Notes under the pieces: model-generated
Databases searched by the model: none
Told to the model about the DNA's origin: nothing
The model's input: the letters and a program-made list of their open reading frames with translations, nothing else
Source of the DNA: a bacterium
GTDB lineage: Bacteria; Spirochaetota; Spirochaetia; Treponematales; Rectinemataceae
Length of the DNA stretch: 10,011 bases
Direction: 5' to 3'
Assembly: GCA_021813065.1 (NCBI GenBank)
Contig: JAKALZ010000045.1
Location: 1-10,011, forward strand
Shown here: positions 1 to 6,174 of the stretch, in pieces
How positions within the stretch are numbered: position 1 is the first letter of the stretch
Layout: every line of letters starts with the position of its first letter
Made by a program: the position numbers and the translations under genes

Positions 1-192
1 ACGGGCTTCAAGTTCCACGGCTATCAGCCGGCGGACCTGATGGCCGCAATCGATCGCGCTCTGGCAGCCTTCCAGCACAAGGAAGCGTGGACGCGGCTGA
101 TGCGCAACGGCATGGAGCGCGATTACAGCTGGGAGCAGCCGGCGCGGGAGTACGCCGCGGCCTACGAAGAGCTGGTGCGGCGGCGTGCTTGA
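1..192 (+). CDS. glgA: Glycogen synthase (GlgA-type), C-terminal fragment
   Basis: The open frame enters at the left edge and stops at TGA 190-192, giving 63 residues. It resembles the extreme C-terminus of bacterial GT5 glycogen/starch synthases: the segment TGFKFHGYQPADLMAAIDRA matches the usual 'GTGF.F......L..A..RAL' stretch after the nucleotide-sugar binding core, and RNGMERDYSWEQPAREY matches the final 'RNGM..DFSW...A..Y...Y' helix typical of GlgA. The family transfers glucose from ADP-glucose to growing alpha-1,4-glucan in the cytoplasm. The catalytic residues lie outside the window. The stop overlaps the next gene's GTG start by 8 bp, so the two are probably co-translated. GC here (63-70% on the lines counted) is clearly above that of the genes to the right. 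A related glycosyltransferase cannot be excluded from the tail alone. Confidence 0.75.
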   Translation, partial: TGFKFHGYQPADLMAAIDRALAAFQHKEAWTRLMRNGMERDYSWEQPAREYAAAYEELVRRRA

Positions 193-436
193 CTGGCGGA
201 GCGGCGAGCTGGCCGCGGGGCTGGCCTGCTACCGGAGGCAGGAGTTCTTTGAGGCGCACGAGCATTGGGAGCTGGTGTGGCTCGGGCTCGATGAGCCGGA
301 GAAGAGCTTTCTTCAGGCGATTATCCAGATCACGGCGGCGTTTCATCACTGGCAGCGCGGCGAGACGGATGGGACGCTGTCGCTGTTGCGGCGCGTGCGG
401 CAAAAAGCGAGTTCTGCGCGGCTTCGGGTGGGATAA
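185..436 (+). CDS. DUF309 family protein, probably truncated at the C-terminus
   Basis: This is an 83-residue product from a GTG start that overlaps the glgA stop by 8 bp. Residues 17-60 carry the DUF309 signature: RRQEFFEAHEHWELVW (acidic/His cluster FEAHE.WE), then EKSFLQAIIQITAAFHHWQRG, matching the family's 'FEAHE.WE..W......F.QGLIQ.A....H...G' helical motif. The biochemical role of DUF309 is not established; the conserved Glu/His residues suggest a small helical metal- or ligand-binding domain, which is inference. Family members usually continue 20 or more residues past this point, but here the sequence leaves the pattern after LLRRVRQK (about residue 73) and ends in SSARLRVG just as GC drops. 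It also overlaps the opposite-strand gene tail-to-tail by 107 bp. I therefore read the native 3' end as missing. The start has only a weak Shine-Dalgarno sequence, consistent with coupling to glgA. Confidence 0.75.
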   Translation: MLDWRSGELAAGLACYRRQEFFEAHEHWELVWLGLDEPEKSFLQAIIQITAAFHHWQRGETDGTLSLLRRVRQKASSARLRVG

Positions 437-1775
437 TGCTGTTTACAATCACATGGAAGTTATCTATCCCTAATTTTTTCAATTCGCCAATCGCGCGGAG
501 GGTTTCCTTGATAATCCTTATGATCTTCTGAAATGCCTCGTGTAGGTTTTGGCCAGCGGCACAGTATTGGTTCAAGGTATCGAGGAGGGAGAGACGCTTG
601 AGCCACTCTTCGGCGGCCGCTTGGGCGATGAGCTTCGAGAGCGGTTGCGCAAGCTTTTCGAGCGCATAGGATATGAGAAGATTCGTACCTTCGAGAGGCA
701 CCTGATTCCAGCGAATGACGCAGAGCGCTCGCGGCGAACCATCGAGCATGATCGGAAATCGAGCTTCATCCTCACCCGCGCGCGGCTGCGATGCGCTCAT
801 GTCATCTCCATGCCAGCGGCCTTCAGGTTCTCCTTGCGGGAGCATTTTTATGAAACCCACGCGTTCGGCGCCGAAAGCCCGTCGAATGTACGCGGCACAC
901 TGCTCATAGAGGCAGGCTTCGGCTGGACAGTTGTTGAGGATGTACGGGAGTTCCGCATCGATCTCGAGCCTCGATCGATACTGTTTGAGCGTCGAAATAT
1001 CTTGCCGGATCAGCATGAAGCGTTGCGCCGTATCGCCAGACTTGGTGAGCTTGACCATCTGACGGAATTCACTGTATCTGGAACCGTCTTTTCGCCGCGC
1101 GCTTCCTTCCTTTTGAAAAATATTATTGGTCTCAAGCTCAAGAAAGGATTTCTCGCGGTCGGCTTGATCGCATGTATCGGAGAATTCCCAGAAGGGGTGG
1201 CCAAGAAGTTCCTGAACCGACCATCCGGTGAGGGTTGTGAACGCGGAATTGACCCACTCGATGGTGCCATCTTGATCGAGGATCGCGATCGCGATGGGAG
1301 ATGACTGGAGCGCTCTGTTCTGGATCTCGATCTGTTTTTTTTGTTGGGCTTCAAGTCTTTTCTGTTCGGTCCACTCGAAAGCCTTGGAAATGATATGCGT
1401 CAGACGATTGACCTGATCTTTGAGCACGAAGTCGTAGGCGCCGGCCTTGGTAAGAGCGATCGCCGCGCTTTCGCCGATTGCGCCCGAAACGATGATGAAG
1501 GGGATGGTCGGATCGACGCGCTTCAGCGATTCGAGCGCGGAGAATGCGTCGTAGCTCGGTACCATGAAATCTGAGAGCACGACATTGAAACGATCTTCCG
1601 TGCGTGCCGACATGCCTTTTTCGAGCGCGGCTTCATACTCGCTCCCACTCTGCGCATGCACATAGCGCAACGATGCGAACGCCTTCTTGAGTTCATACAC
1701 CAACAATTCGAGGTCATCTTCGTTATCTTCGATAATCAGCGCGTTGAGTTCGAGGTGTTCAGGGAGTTCTGCCAT
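330..1775 (-). CDS. Response-regulator receiver-PAS-GAF-like signalling protein, C-terminus probably lost
   Basis: The product is 481 residues from the ATG at 1775. Residues 10-130 are a CheY-like receiver: acidic pair E16/D17, phospho-acceptor D69 in VVLSDF, S97 in IIVSG and K119 in FVLKD. Residues 152-262 form a PAS domain (SSPIAIAILDQDGTIEWVNS, then TTLTGWS and a closing MLIRQDIS). Residues 270-395 look like a GAF-type or related sensory domain, and about 395-457 begin a further domain. There is no HisKA, HATPase, GGDEF or DNA-binding output. The last 35 or so residues are antisense to the DUF309 gene and are not credible protein, so the output module was probably removed at the breakpoint. 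It is the third gene of a kinase, receiver, receiver-PAS cassette, 10 bp after the previous stop. A TTG six bases upstream is in frame, but the ribosome binding site fits only the ATG. Confidence 0.75.
   Translation of the reverse strand: MAELPEHLELNALIIEDNEDDLELLVYELKKAFASLRYVHAQSGSEYEAALEKGMSARTEDRFNVVLSDFMVPSYDAFSALESLKRVDPTIPFIIVSGAIGESAAIALTKAGAYDFVLKDQVNRLTHIISKAFEWTEQKRLEAQQKKQIEIQNRALQSSPIAIAILDQDGTIEWVNSAFTTLTGWSVQELLGHPFWEFSDTCDQADREKSFLELETNNIFQKEGSARRKDGSRYSEFRQMVKLTKSGDTAQRFMLIRQDISTLKQYRSRLEIDAELPYILNNCPAEACLYEQCAAYIRRAFGAERVGFIKMLPQGEPEGRWHGDDMSASQPRAGEDEARFPIMLDGSPRALCVIRWNQVPLEGTNLLISYALEKLAQPLSKLIAQAAAEEWLKRLSLLDTLNQYCAAGQNLHEAFQKIIRIIKETLRAIGELKKLGIDNFHVIVNSIIPPEAAQNSLFAARAATATASHPSRRAASDETPP
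400..440. other. Probable breakpoint (rearrangement or assembly joint)
   Basis: To the left, five hand-counted 60-base lines between 1 and 420 give about 68% GC. To the right, three lines (481-600 and 961-1020) give about 49%. The plus-strand DUF309 protein stops resembling its family near 403-410. The minus-strand REC-PAS-GAF protein reads plausibly down to about 410-440, then becomes the Ala/Ser/Pro-rich antisense of DUF309. Two genes losing their ends at the same place is best explained by a DNA join here. I see no insertion sequence, direct repeat or tRNA at the site. The exact base cannot be fixed without homologues. Confidence 0.5.
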
Positions 1776-1782
1776 TGGCAAT

Positions 1783-1788
1783 TCCTCA
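1783..1788 (-). promoter_or_regulatory. Ribosome binding site fixing the REC-PAS-GAF start
   Basis: On the minus strand TGAGGA lies 7 nt before the ATG at 1775. The alternative in-frame TTG at 1781 would leave only one base between, so the ATG is the start. The site includes the TGA stop of the upstream receiver gene, consistent with coupled translation. Confidence 0.65.
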
Positions 1789-2265
1789 CAGGGCCTGCGA
1801 TTTTGGATTTAGGTTGGTATACAGCCAGTAGCGACAGATCAAGTCTATCTGATTGAGAAAGGTCGAAAAATCGGCCGGCTTTCGGATAAAGCTATTGGCG
1901 CCGCTCTCGTAGCTCTTGATCATGTCTTCCTCCAAAACCGATGTGGTGAGCACAACGACAGGAACGTAGCGCGTGGGCGGCGAGGCTCTAAGACTCTTGA
2001 GCACCTCTATGCCGCTTCGGCCAGGAAGCTTGAGATCGAGCAGCACGAGCGAAGGGGGAGTGGGCGAGGTCGGGGCGGCAGTCGCGGTGCCCTGGCTGAG
2101 CGGCTTGTCTTTGCCAAAGACAAAATCGAGCGCTTCATTCGCGTCTTTCGCTATTTTGCACGAAGCCTTGATTCCCTTCTGTTTGAGCGCGATGATAGCG
2201 AGTTCAGCATCGTCTGGGTTGTCTTCTACGATGAGAATGGAATCGCGGTCGATGTGCTGATTCAT
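1786..2265 (-). CDS. Single-domain response regulator, Rcp1-like
   Basis: The product is 159 residues made of one receiver domain and nothing else. Visible features are the acidic pocket E14/D15 in ILIVEDNPDDAEL, phospho-acceptor D77 in LVLLDLKLPG, the switch Thr in VVVLTTS (107-108) and K129 in FIRKP. The ending FIRKPADFSTFLNQIDLICRYWL is typical of Rcp1-type regulators, which partner phytochrome-class kinases. Residues 53-71 hold a Gly/Thr/Ala/Pro-rich loop longer than usual between alpha2 and beta3. The ATG overlaps the upstream kinase stop as ATGA (4 bp), so the two are translationally coupled and very likely cognate. With no output domain, it probably passes phosphate on or acts by protein contact, possibly to or against the downstream receiver-PAS protein; that partner is inference. 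Confidence 0.9.
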   Translation of the reverse strand: MNQHIDRDSILIVEDNPDDAELAIIALKQKGIKASCKIAKDANEALDFVFGKDKPLSQGTATAAPTSPTPPSLVLLDLKLPGRSGIEVLKSLRASPPTRYVPVVVLTTSVLEEDMIKSYESGANSFIRKPADFSTFLNQIDLICRYWLYTNLNPKSQAL

Positions 2266-4010
2266 ACCTGTCGTCCTTCACCGAACGAGAAATAGAAGGT
2301 GGTTCCTTCTCCTGGATGAGAATCGACGGATACCGTTCCGTCGTGGCGCGCGATGACGCGCTTGACAATCGAGAGCCCAATGCCGGTTCCTTCAAATTCA
2401 GGGTTTTCGTTAAACCTTTGAAACGGCGCGAACAGCTTGTTCCCCGCTGCGGTGACATCAAAACCGATGCCATTGTCGCGAATGAAAAACATTTTTGCAT
2501 TACCGCGAATCTCAGAACCGAATTCGATGCGCGCGGGATTTCGCGTCCGCGTGAATTTTACGGCATTCGACAGGAGGTTGGCAAGAAGAATCCGCACGAG
2601 ATCGATATCGGCATTCGCGCGCAAGCCTGGCTCGACACTCAATTCAATGTTTCGTTCTTTTTCGCTCTCGGCAATCTCACCGAAGACTTCGGTGACTGCC
2701 GCGCTGAGGTCGATGGGCTGGAGGTTGATCGATTTCGGATTTACGCGGGAGAGCAGGAGCATGTCGTCGATGAGCTTCTGCATGTGTGTCGTGTTCGCCT
2801 GAATGCGATCGATCATGTGGTGCGCTTCCTCGCGCCAGTCGTGCTGCTCTGAAGCATCCATGGAATCTTTGAGTATTGTCGAAAATCCTGAAATCGCGCG
2901 AAGGGGAGCGCGCAGGTCGTGAGAAATCGAGTAGACGAAGGCTTCATACTCCCTGTTCAGTTCGGTGAGCTTGCGCGTCTGCTCCTCTAGATCCAAAGTG
3001 CGTGCGCGTACCTGCTGTTCAAGTGTCCGCATGAGATCCTTCAGGTCTAGCTCAGCCTTTATCCTATGAGAGTTGTCGTGCACGATGGAGTAGAGAAGCT
3101 CCCTGCCATGGATGGTAATGGGGCCGCTGTACACTTCGACATCGATGGGCGGAGCGTTCGCGCGCCGATGCTTGAAATAGAAGATGTTGTTGTCCTGGTT
3201 GCGGGCGCGCTCCATCGCCGCGCTGATTTCTTCGGGAGTGCGCGTGTTGATATCACTGATGCGCATTGTCTTCAGTGTCGATCGATCCCAGCCGTAGAAC
3301 GCTTCGGCGGCGGGGTTCGCGTCGATAATCCTGCCGTCCGATGGATCTATGATGAACATGACCGTGTGGTGATTCTCAAAGAGGCTTCGGTACCTCGCCT
3401 CCGATTCGGCGAGGTCGATCGCCGCTTTCTCAATGTGCTCATTGTCCAGAAACAGGAGGCAGATGAGCGAGAACGCGAGAGGATAGATGCCGAGGTAGGG
3501 GAAAAGTATGAGCGGAATGACCTCATGCCATCGAGTTTGAGGGAGCGCGAATTGCGAGAGCACGACGAAGATGTGGATGATGATGCCCAGGAGCCATGTT
3601 CCCCATATTGGGTAGAGGGAGTACTTTTGCGCCAACCGAGTGTAGCGGTATCGCACCCTGCGCCCTAGGGATGCGATGACAAATGCCGAAAGAATGCTGA
3701 AAATGCCTGCAAACATGCCGCCACCGCCGCGCGCGATTCTGAACGCGAGCGCGATCGCGGTGGTGATGATCGCGGTAAGAGGTGTTCCAAAGAATCCCGC
3801 GATGCCGATCACAATGCTTCGCGTGTCGTAAAAAATTCCTTGTTCGAACTGAAAAGGAGTCAGCATGCACAGAATCGCGGTCGCGCCGAGAAGAAGGCCG
3901 TTGACGACGGATCGCGCGTTTGGTTTTCCTTTTAAATTCCGCGTTATGAAATGGTAGAGGACAGTACTGGATATGAGGATGGTTATGTTCAGAAACAGGG
4001 CAATAACCAT
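2262..4010 (-). CDS. Membrane sensor histidine kinase, 5TM-LYT (LytS type)-PAS-HisKA-HATPase
   Basis: This is a 582-residue inner-membrane kinase. Residues 1-190 hold several hydrophobic segments with 5TM-LYT features: NGLLLGATAILCM, then FYDTRSIVIGIAGFFGTPLT and FRIARGGGGMFAGI. The family is found in LytS and YhcK-type receptors. Residues 200-315 are a PAS domain (ARYRSLFENHHTVMFIID, IIDANPAAEAFYGW). A coiled-coil stretch (320-355) leads to HisKA with H364 in SISHDLRAPLR, then HATPase with N-box NLLSNAVKFT (478-487), G1 DNGIGFD (512-518) and G2 GTGIGLS (541-547). The kinase core is of the phytochrome/Cph1 class, which fits the Rcp1-like regulator encoded next with a 4-bp ATGA overlap. The start is supported by AGGAGG five bases upstream of the ATG. 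The ligand is unknown. Confidence 0.92.
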   Translation of the reverse strand: MVIALFLNITILISSTVLYHFITRNLKGKPNARSVVNGLLLGATAILCMLTPFQFEQGIFYDTRSIVIGIAGFFGTPLTAIITTAIALAFRIARGGGGMFAGIFSILSAFVIASLGRRVRYRYTRLAQKYSLYPIWGTWLLGIIIHIFVVLSQFALPQTRWHEVIPLILFPYLGIYPLAFSLICLLFLDNEHIEKAAIDLAESEARYRSLFENHHTVMFIIDPSDGRIIDANPAAEAFYGWDRSTLKTMRISDINTRTPEEISAAMERARNQDNNIFYFKHRRANAPPIDVEVYSGPITIHGRELLYSIVHDNSHRIKAELDLKDLMRTLEQQVRARTLDLEEQTRKLTELNREYEAFVYSISHDLRAPLRAISGFSTILKDSMDASEQHDWREEAHHMIDRIQANTTHMQKLIDDMLLLSRVNPKSINLQPIDLSAAVTEVFGEIAESEKERNIELSVEPGLRANADIDLVRILLANLLSNAVKFTRTRNPARIEFGSEIRGNAKMFFIRDNGIGFDVTAAGNKLFAPFQRFNENPEFEGTGIGLSIVKRVIARHDGTVSVDSHPGEGTTFYFSFGEGRQV

Positions 4011-4041
4011 GCCCGCCTCCTCGCGAAGAACACTTGGTATC

Positions 4042-4070
4042 AGTATTGCAGTTTCCTATGCACGGCGCAA
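4042..4070 (-). promoter_or_regulatory. Possible sigma70 promoter for the signalling cassette
   Basis: In the 62-bp gap after lplA, the minus strand reads TTGCGC (4070-4065), a 17-bp spacer, then AATACT (4047-4042) preceded by TGC, an extended -10. The -35 is weak (3 of 6) and the -10 fair (4 of 6). A start about 25 nt before the kinase ATG would leave room for its AGGAGG site. Read-through from lplA is an alternative. Confidence 0.35.
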
Positions 4071-4072
4071 GC

Positions 4073-4855
4073 TCATCTGAGCGCGGTCCACGCCGCGGAC
4101 GCGAATTTCCCCGCGGCGAGCTCGGCGGCGATTTCAAGTTCTTTTAGGGTCGGCTCAGAACGCTGAAGGTCGAGATCGAGCGATTTCGCGAAGCCTTTTT
4201 CGAGTGCGCCGACGGTCGTCGAAAAGAGCGACTCGAAGGGTTCCGAGCCGGCAGAGGGAAGGCAGTGTTTTACGCTCGTAACCCTCGATTTGATGTCGGC
4301 AATGAGCTTGCCCCTTGCCTTTTCCAGAGGAACCTTGAGAAGGCTGAACATTTGATCGACTTCGACATCGAGCAGAATCGTTCCGTGCTGAAGGATGCAT
4401 CCCAGCTTTCTTGTCTGCGCGTTGCCGGATATTTTTTTGCCCCCGGTGCTGATGTCGTTGATAGGCGAAAATTCGCTGGGAATTCCAAGCGTGGCGAGCC
4501 CCTTGATGATTCCGCCGAGAAAAAGCCTGTACGAATCGAGGATATTCTCTCTGGCGAGCGGGTGGGCGAGCGGCACCACGATGCTGTAGGTCACCTCGTA
4601 GTGATGAAATACCGCGCCGCCGCCCGTGATGCGCCGCACGATGTCGACACCCTGCGCGGCGCAGGCATCAGTGTCGATTTCTTCGTGCAGCCCCTGAAAA
4701 TACCCTATCGATACCGCAGGCGGCTTCCATCCATAGAATCGCAGCGTGGGATGGCTTTCTCCCTGCGCGACGGAGCGCAGAAGGGCTTCGTCGAGACCCA
4801 TATTGAACACGGCGGGATTGAATCCTGTCTCCAGAAGGCGAAACATGTGGCTCAT
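4073..4855 (-). CDS. lplA: Lipoate-protein ligase A, catalytic domain only
   Basis: The product is a 260-residue member of the biotin/lipoate A/B ligase family. It has RFYGWKPPAVSIGYFQ (39-54), the nucleotide/lipoate loop RRITGGGAVFHH (74-85), PINDIS (131-136) and GKKISGNAQTRK (139-150), where K141 matches the catalytic lysine of E. coli LplA (K133), then GCILQHGTILLD (152-163). The enzyme activates lipoate with ATP and transfers it to a lysine of E2 or H proteins. The C-terminal accessory domain of E. coli LplA is absent, but a separate gene for it lies just upstream with a 3-bp gap. The cysteine that B. subtilis LipM octanoyltransferase uses before its G[RK]KxxGSAQ motif is not at the matching place (N133 region), so I prefer ligase over LipM. 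The ATG at 4855 has GAGAGGA eight bases upstream. Confidence 0.85.
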   Translation of the reverse strand: MSHMFRLLETGFNPAVFNMGLDEALLRSVAQGESHPTLRFYGWKPPAVSIGYFQGLHEEIDTDACAAQGVDIVRRITGGGAVFHHYEVTYSIVVPLAHPLARENILDSYRLFLGGIIKGLATLGIPSEFSPINDISTGGKKISGNAQTRKLGCILQHGTILLDVEVDQMFSLLKVPLEKARGKLIADIKSRVTSVKHCLPSAGSEPFESLFSTTVGALEKGFAKSLDLDLQRSEPTLKELEIAAELAAGKFASAAWTALR

Positions 4856-4858
4856 GAA

Positions 4859-5170
4859 TCAGTTCCTCTCATTCAGGGTGGCCAGGTGGCGGTGAACGAT
4901 TTCGTCGAGGCCTTCGCCGCTGATGCCAGCGCACTGAAGCCCGCGTTCACGCGCGAGCTTCGAGAATTCTAGCCCGAGCTTTCCAAGCGCTACCCCCGCT
5001 AGCGCGCGTTCAAGCGCGTCGAATTCCTCTTCGGGAATCGCGAAGAAGTCGCCTCGGATGGAGATCGACTGGATAAGAGCCATCGCGCTCAGACCCGCAG
5101 TCGCATCGATTTCGATGGTAAGGCGGAGAAGCTTGCAGCCTTCGGGCTTGCCGATAAGTTCGAGCTTCAT
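4859..5170 (-). CDS. lplB: Stand-alone lipoate-protein ligase C-terminal domain (LplB-like)
   Basis: This 103-residue protein resembles the LplA C-terminal accessory domain (Lip_prot_lig_C type): a beta segment LLRLTIEIDA (14-23), then IQSISIRGDFFAIPEEEFDALERAL (33-57) with the characteristic GDFF, and helices AGVALGKLGLEF and GEGLDEIVHRHL. In E. coli this domain is fused to LplA; in Thermoplasma acidophilum it is a separate LplB needed for lipoate adenylation. Its place between lipA and a catalytic-only lplA supports the same split arrangement here. The start at 5170 overlaps the lipA stop as ATGA (4 bp) and is preceded by GAGG six bases upstream; a longer reading from 5200 would add an Arg-rich stretch antisense to no known motif and lies inside lipA. 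The assignment rests on one short motif plus context, so it is good but not certain. Confidence 0.75.
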   Translation of the reverse strand: MKLELIGKPEGCKLLRLTIEIDATAGLSAMALIQSISIRGDFFAIPEEEFDALERALAGVALGKLGLEFSKLARERGLQCAGISGEGLDEIVHRHLATLNERN

Positions 5171-6042
5171 ACGCCGCCTCGGGCGGAAGCGCGGTCCCAT
5201 GCCTGCTGTGCGTGGTAGCTCGTACGCGCGAAGGGGGCCGAGACCACCATGGAAAATCCAAGCTCGCGCGCGCGCCGCGCGTACTGGTCGAATCGTGCGG
5301 GCGTCACATACTCCACGACAGGAATTTCCTTTGGGGTGGGGCGGAGGTACTGGCCCATGACGACTATGGAAACGCCGACACTCCTAAGTTCCTTCAGCGC
5401 GTCGAGTACTTCGTCGTCGCGCTCGCCAAGGCCGAGGAGAAGACTCGATTTCGTGGGGAAGCCTCCCGAGGCGGCTTCTCGAAGGGTTTGTAGACTTTTA
5501 TCGAAGGAGGCGCGCGGATCGCGCACATTCTGAAGACGGCGCACCGTTTCCACATTATGCGCGACAATATTGGGCTTTTCCCCAAGAATGGGGATGAGTC
5601 CCGGTCCAACATAGTCGGGAATCAGCACTTCGACTTTGGTGCCGGGGCTTGTGTCGTGAATCGCGCGGATGCAGGTGGCAAAGTGCGCAGCGCCTCGGTC
5701 GGGAAGGTCATCTCTGTCCACAGAAGTGATCACCGCATAGTTCAAACCCAGCGCCTTCACCGCTTCCGCAAGCTGGCGCGGCTCGTCCGGATCGAGGGGG
5801 AGGCCCGCGCGGCGCGTCTTGACCGCGCAAAATCGACAGCCTCGCGTGCACACGTCGCCGAGAATCATGAAGGTTGCGGTGCCGGCTCCCCAGCATTCGC
5901 CTTTATTGGGGCATTTCGCTTCGTCACAGACAGTGTGGAGCCCATGGGCCGCGAGCACGCGCTCCACGTGCTGCCACTCATGGCCGTGGGGAAGCTGAAT
6001 CTTGAGCCACGACGGTTTGGGCTGCTGCAAAGTATCACGCAT
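5167..6042 (-). CDS. lipA: Lipoyl synthase (radical SAM)
   Basis: The product is 291 residues. It inserts two sulfurs into protein-bound octanoyl chains using S-adenosylmethionine, making lipoyl groups on E2 and glycine-cleavage H proteins. The auxiliary 4Fe-4S cluster motif is C39-x4-C44-x5-C50 (CDEAKCPNKGEC) and the radical SAM cluster motif is C65-x3-C69-x2-C72 (CTRGCRFC). Other family marks are HTVC, TSVDRDDL, HNVETV, LGLGE, MGQYLRPT and near the end RTSYHA, the family's RSSYHA with Ser to Thr at the first serine; the second serine, S275, is kept. It is the first gene of lipA-lplB-lplA. I chose the ATG at 6042 over a TTG two codons upstream. No Shine-Dalgarno sequence is visible, and the -10 box ends 7 nt before the ATG, pointing to a leaderless transcript. 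Confidence 0.96.
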   Translation of the reverse strand: MRDTLQQPKPSWLKIQLPHGHEWQHVERVLAAHGLHTVCDEAKCPNKGECWGAGTATFMILGDVCTRGCRFCAVKTRRAGLPLDPDEPRQLAEAVKALGLNYAVITSVDRDDLPDRGAAHFATCIRAIHDTSPGTKVEVLIPDYVGPGLIPILGEKPNIVAHNVETVRRLQNVRDPRASFDKSLQTLREAASGGFPTKSSLLLGLGERDDEVLDALKELRSVGVSIVVMGQYLRPTPKEIPVVEYVTPARFDQYARRARELGFSMVVSAPFARTSYHAQQAWDRASARGGV

Positions 6043-6049
6043 GCACAAC

Positions 6050-6078
6050 AGTATAGGAACAATTCAGAAAATTGTCAT
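6050..6078 (-). promoter_or_regulatory. lipA operon promoter
   Basis: The minus strand has ATGACA (6078-6073, 5 of 6 to the -35 consensus), a 17-bp spacer, and TATACT (6055-6050, 5 of 6 to the -10 consensus). The expected start, 7 nt past the -10, falls at 6043-6042, on or next to the lipA ATG. This is the strongest promoter match on this strand in the gap. Confidence 0.65.
6059..6075. promoter_or_regulatory. Palindrome inside the lipA promoter, candidate operator
   Basis: ACAATT, 5 bases, AATTGT form a perfect 6-bp inverted repeat. It fills most of the spacer of the lipA promoter and overlaps its -35 by three bases, a position where a bound repressor would block RNA polymerase. No regulator is known from the window. 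AT-rich palindromes this short can arise by chance. Confidence 0.35.
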
Positions 6079-6109
6079 GCATTCCGACAAAAGAGCAAAA
6101 CCCATGAAA

Positions 6110-6138
6110 TTGACAGGAGGCAGGCTTCACTTTAGACT
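6110..6138 (+). promoter_or_regulatory. mtnA promoter
   Basis: A perfect -35 TTGACA (6110-6115), a 17-bp spacer and TAGACT (6133-6138, 4 of 6) predict a start near 6145, about 30 nt before the mtnA ATG. AGAGGG at 6163-6168 gives a ribosome binding site six bases before the ATG. This promoter lies back to back with that of lipA. Confidence 0.6.
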
Positions 6139-6146
6139 CTTGTCTA
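6133..6146. promoter_or_regulatory. Palindrome over the mtnA -10 and start, candidate operator
   Basis: TAGAC, TCTT, GTCTA is a perfect 5-bp inverted repeat covering the -10 box and the expected transcription start of mtnA. It could be an operator, or a small 5' hairpin if transcribed from upstream. The arms are short and a chance origin is possible. Confidence 0.25.
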
Positions 6147-6174
6147 TTCGAAATTTTGAAGCAGAGGGCGCCAA

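Noticed and set aside
87..473. A 128-codon plus-strand frame across glgA and DUF309
   Set aside because: It runs out of frame through both genes and reads as Arg/Ala/Gly-rich noise from high-GC DNA.
549..1304. A 251-codon plus-strand open frame opposite the REC-PAS-GAF gene
   Set aside because: It is the antisense of the receiver, PAS and GAF-like coding region, has no recognisable domain or good start site, and the minus-strand reading shows clear conserved motifs.
3066..3668. A 200-codon plus-strand open frame opposite the sensor kinase
   Set aside because: It is antisense to the PAS and membrane region of a complete kinase; acidic low-complexity text with no domain.
1455..3755. Three copies of GCGATCGC (near 1274, 1455 and 3750), reminiscent of the cyanobacterial HIP1 octamer
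   Set aside because: Only three copies in 10 kb, all inside coding DNA rich in GATCG and TCGA; far below HIP1 density, so best explained by codon and dinucleotide bias.
4076..4110. A short GC-rich hairpin (GTCC...GGAC) at the end of lplA
   Set aside because: The stem is only about four bases, it lies inside the coding region, and no U-tract follows, so it is not a credible terminator.
4073..4855. Reading the LplA-like protein as a LipM octanoyltransferase
   Set aside because: The B. subtilis LipM active-site cysteine precedes the G[RK]KxxGSAQ motif; here that stretch is SPINDISTGGKK with no Cys, and a ligase accessory-domain gene sits next door. The Cys in LGCILQHG is at a different position.
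4265..4972. A 235-codon plus-strand open frame opposite lplA and lplB
   Set aside because: It spans two well-supported minus-strand genes and resembles no family; long antisense frames recur here because of the codon bias.
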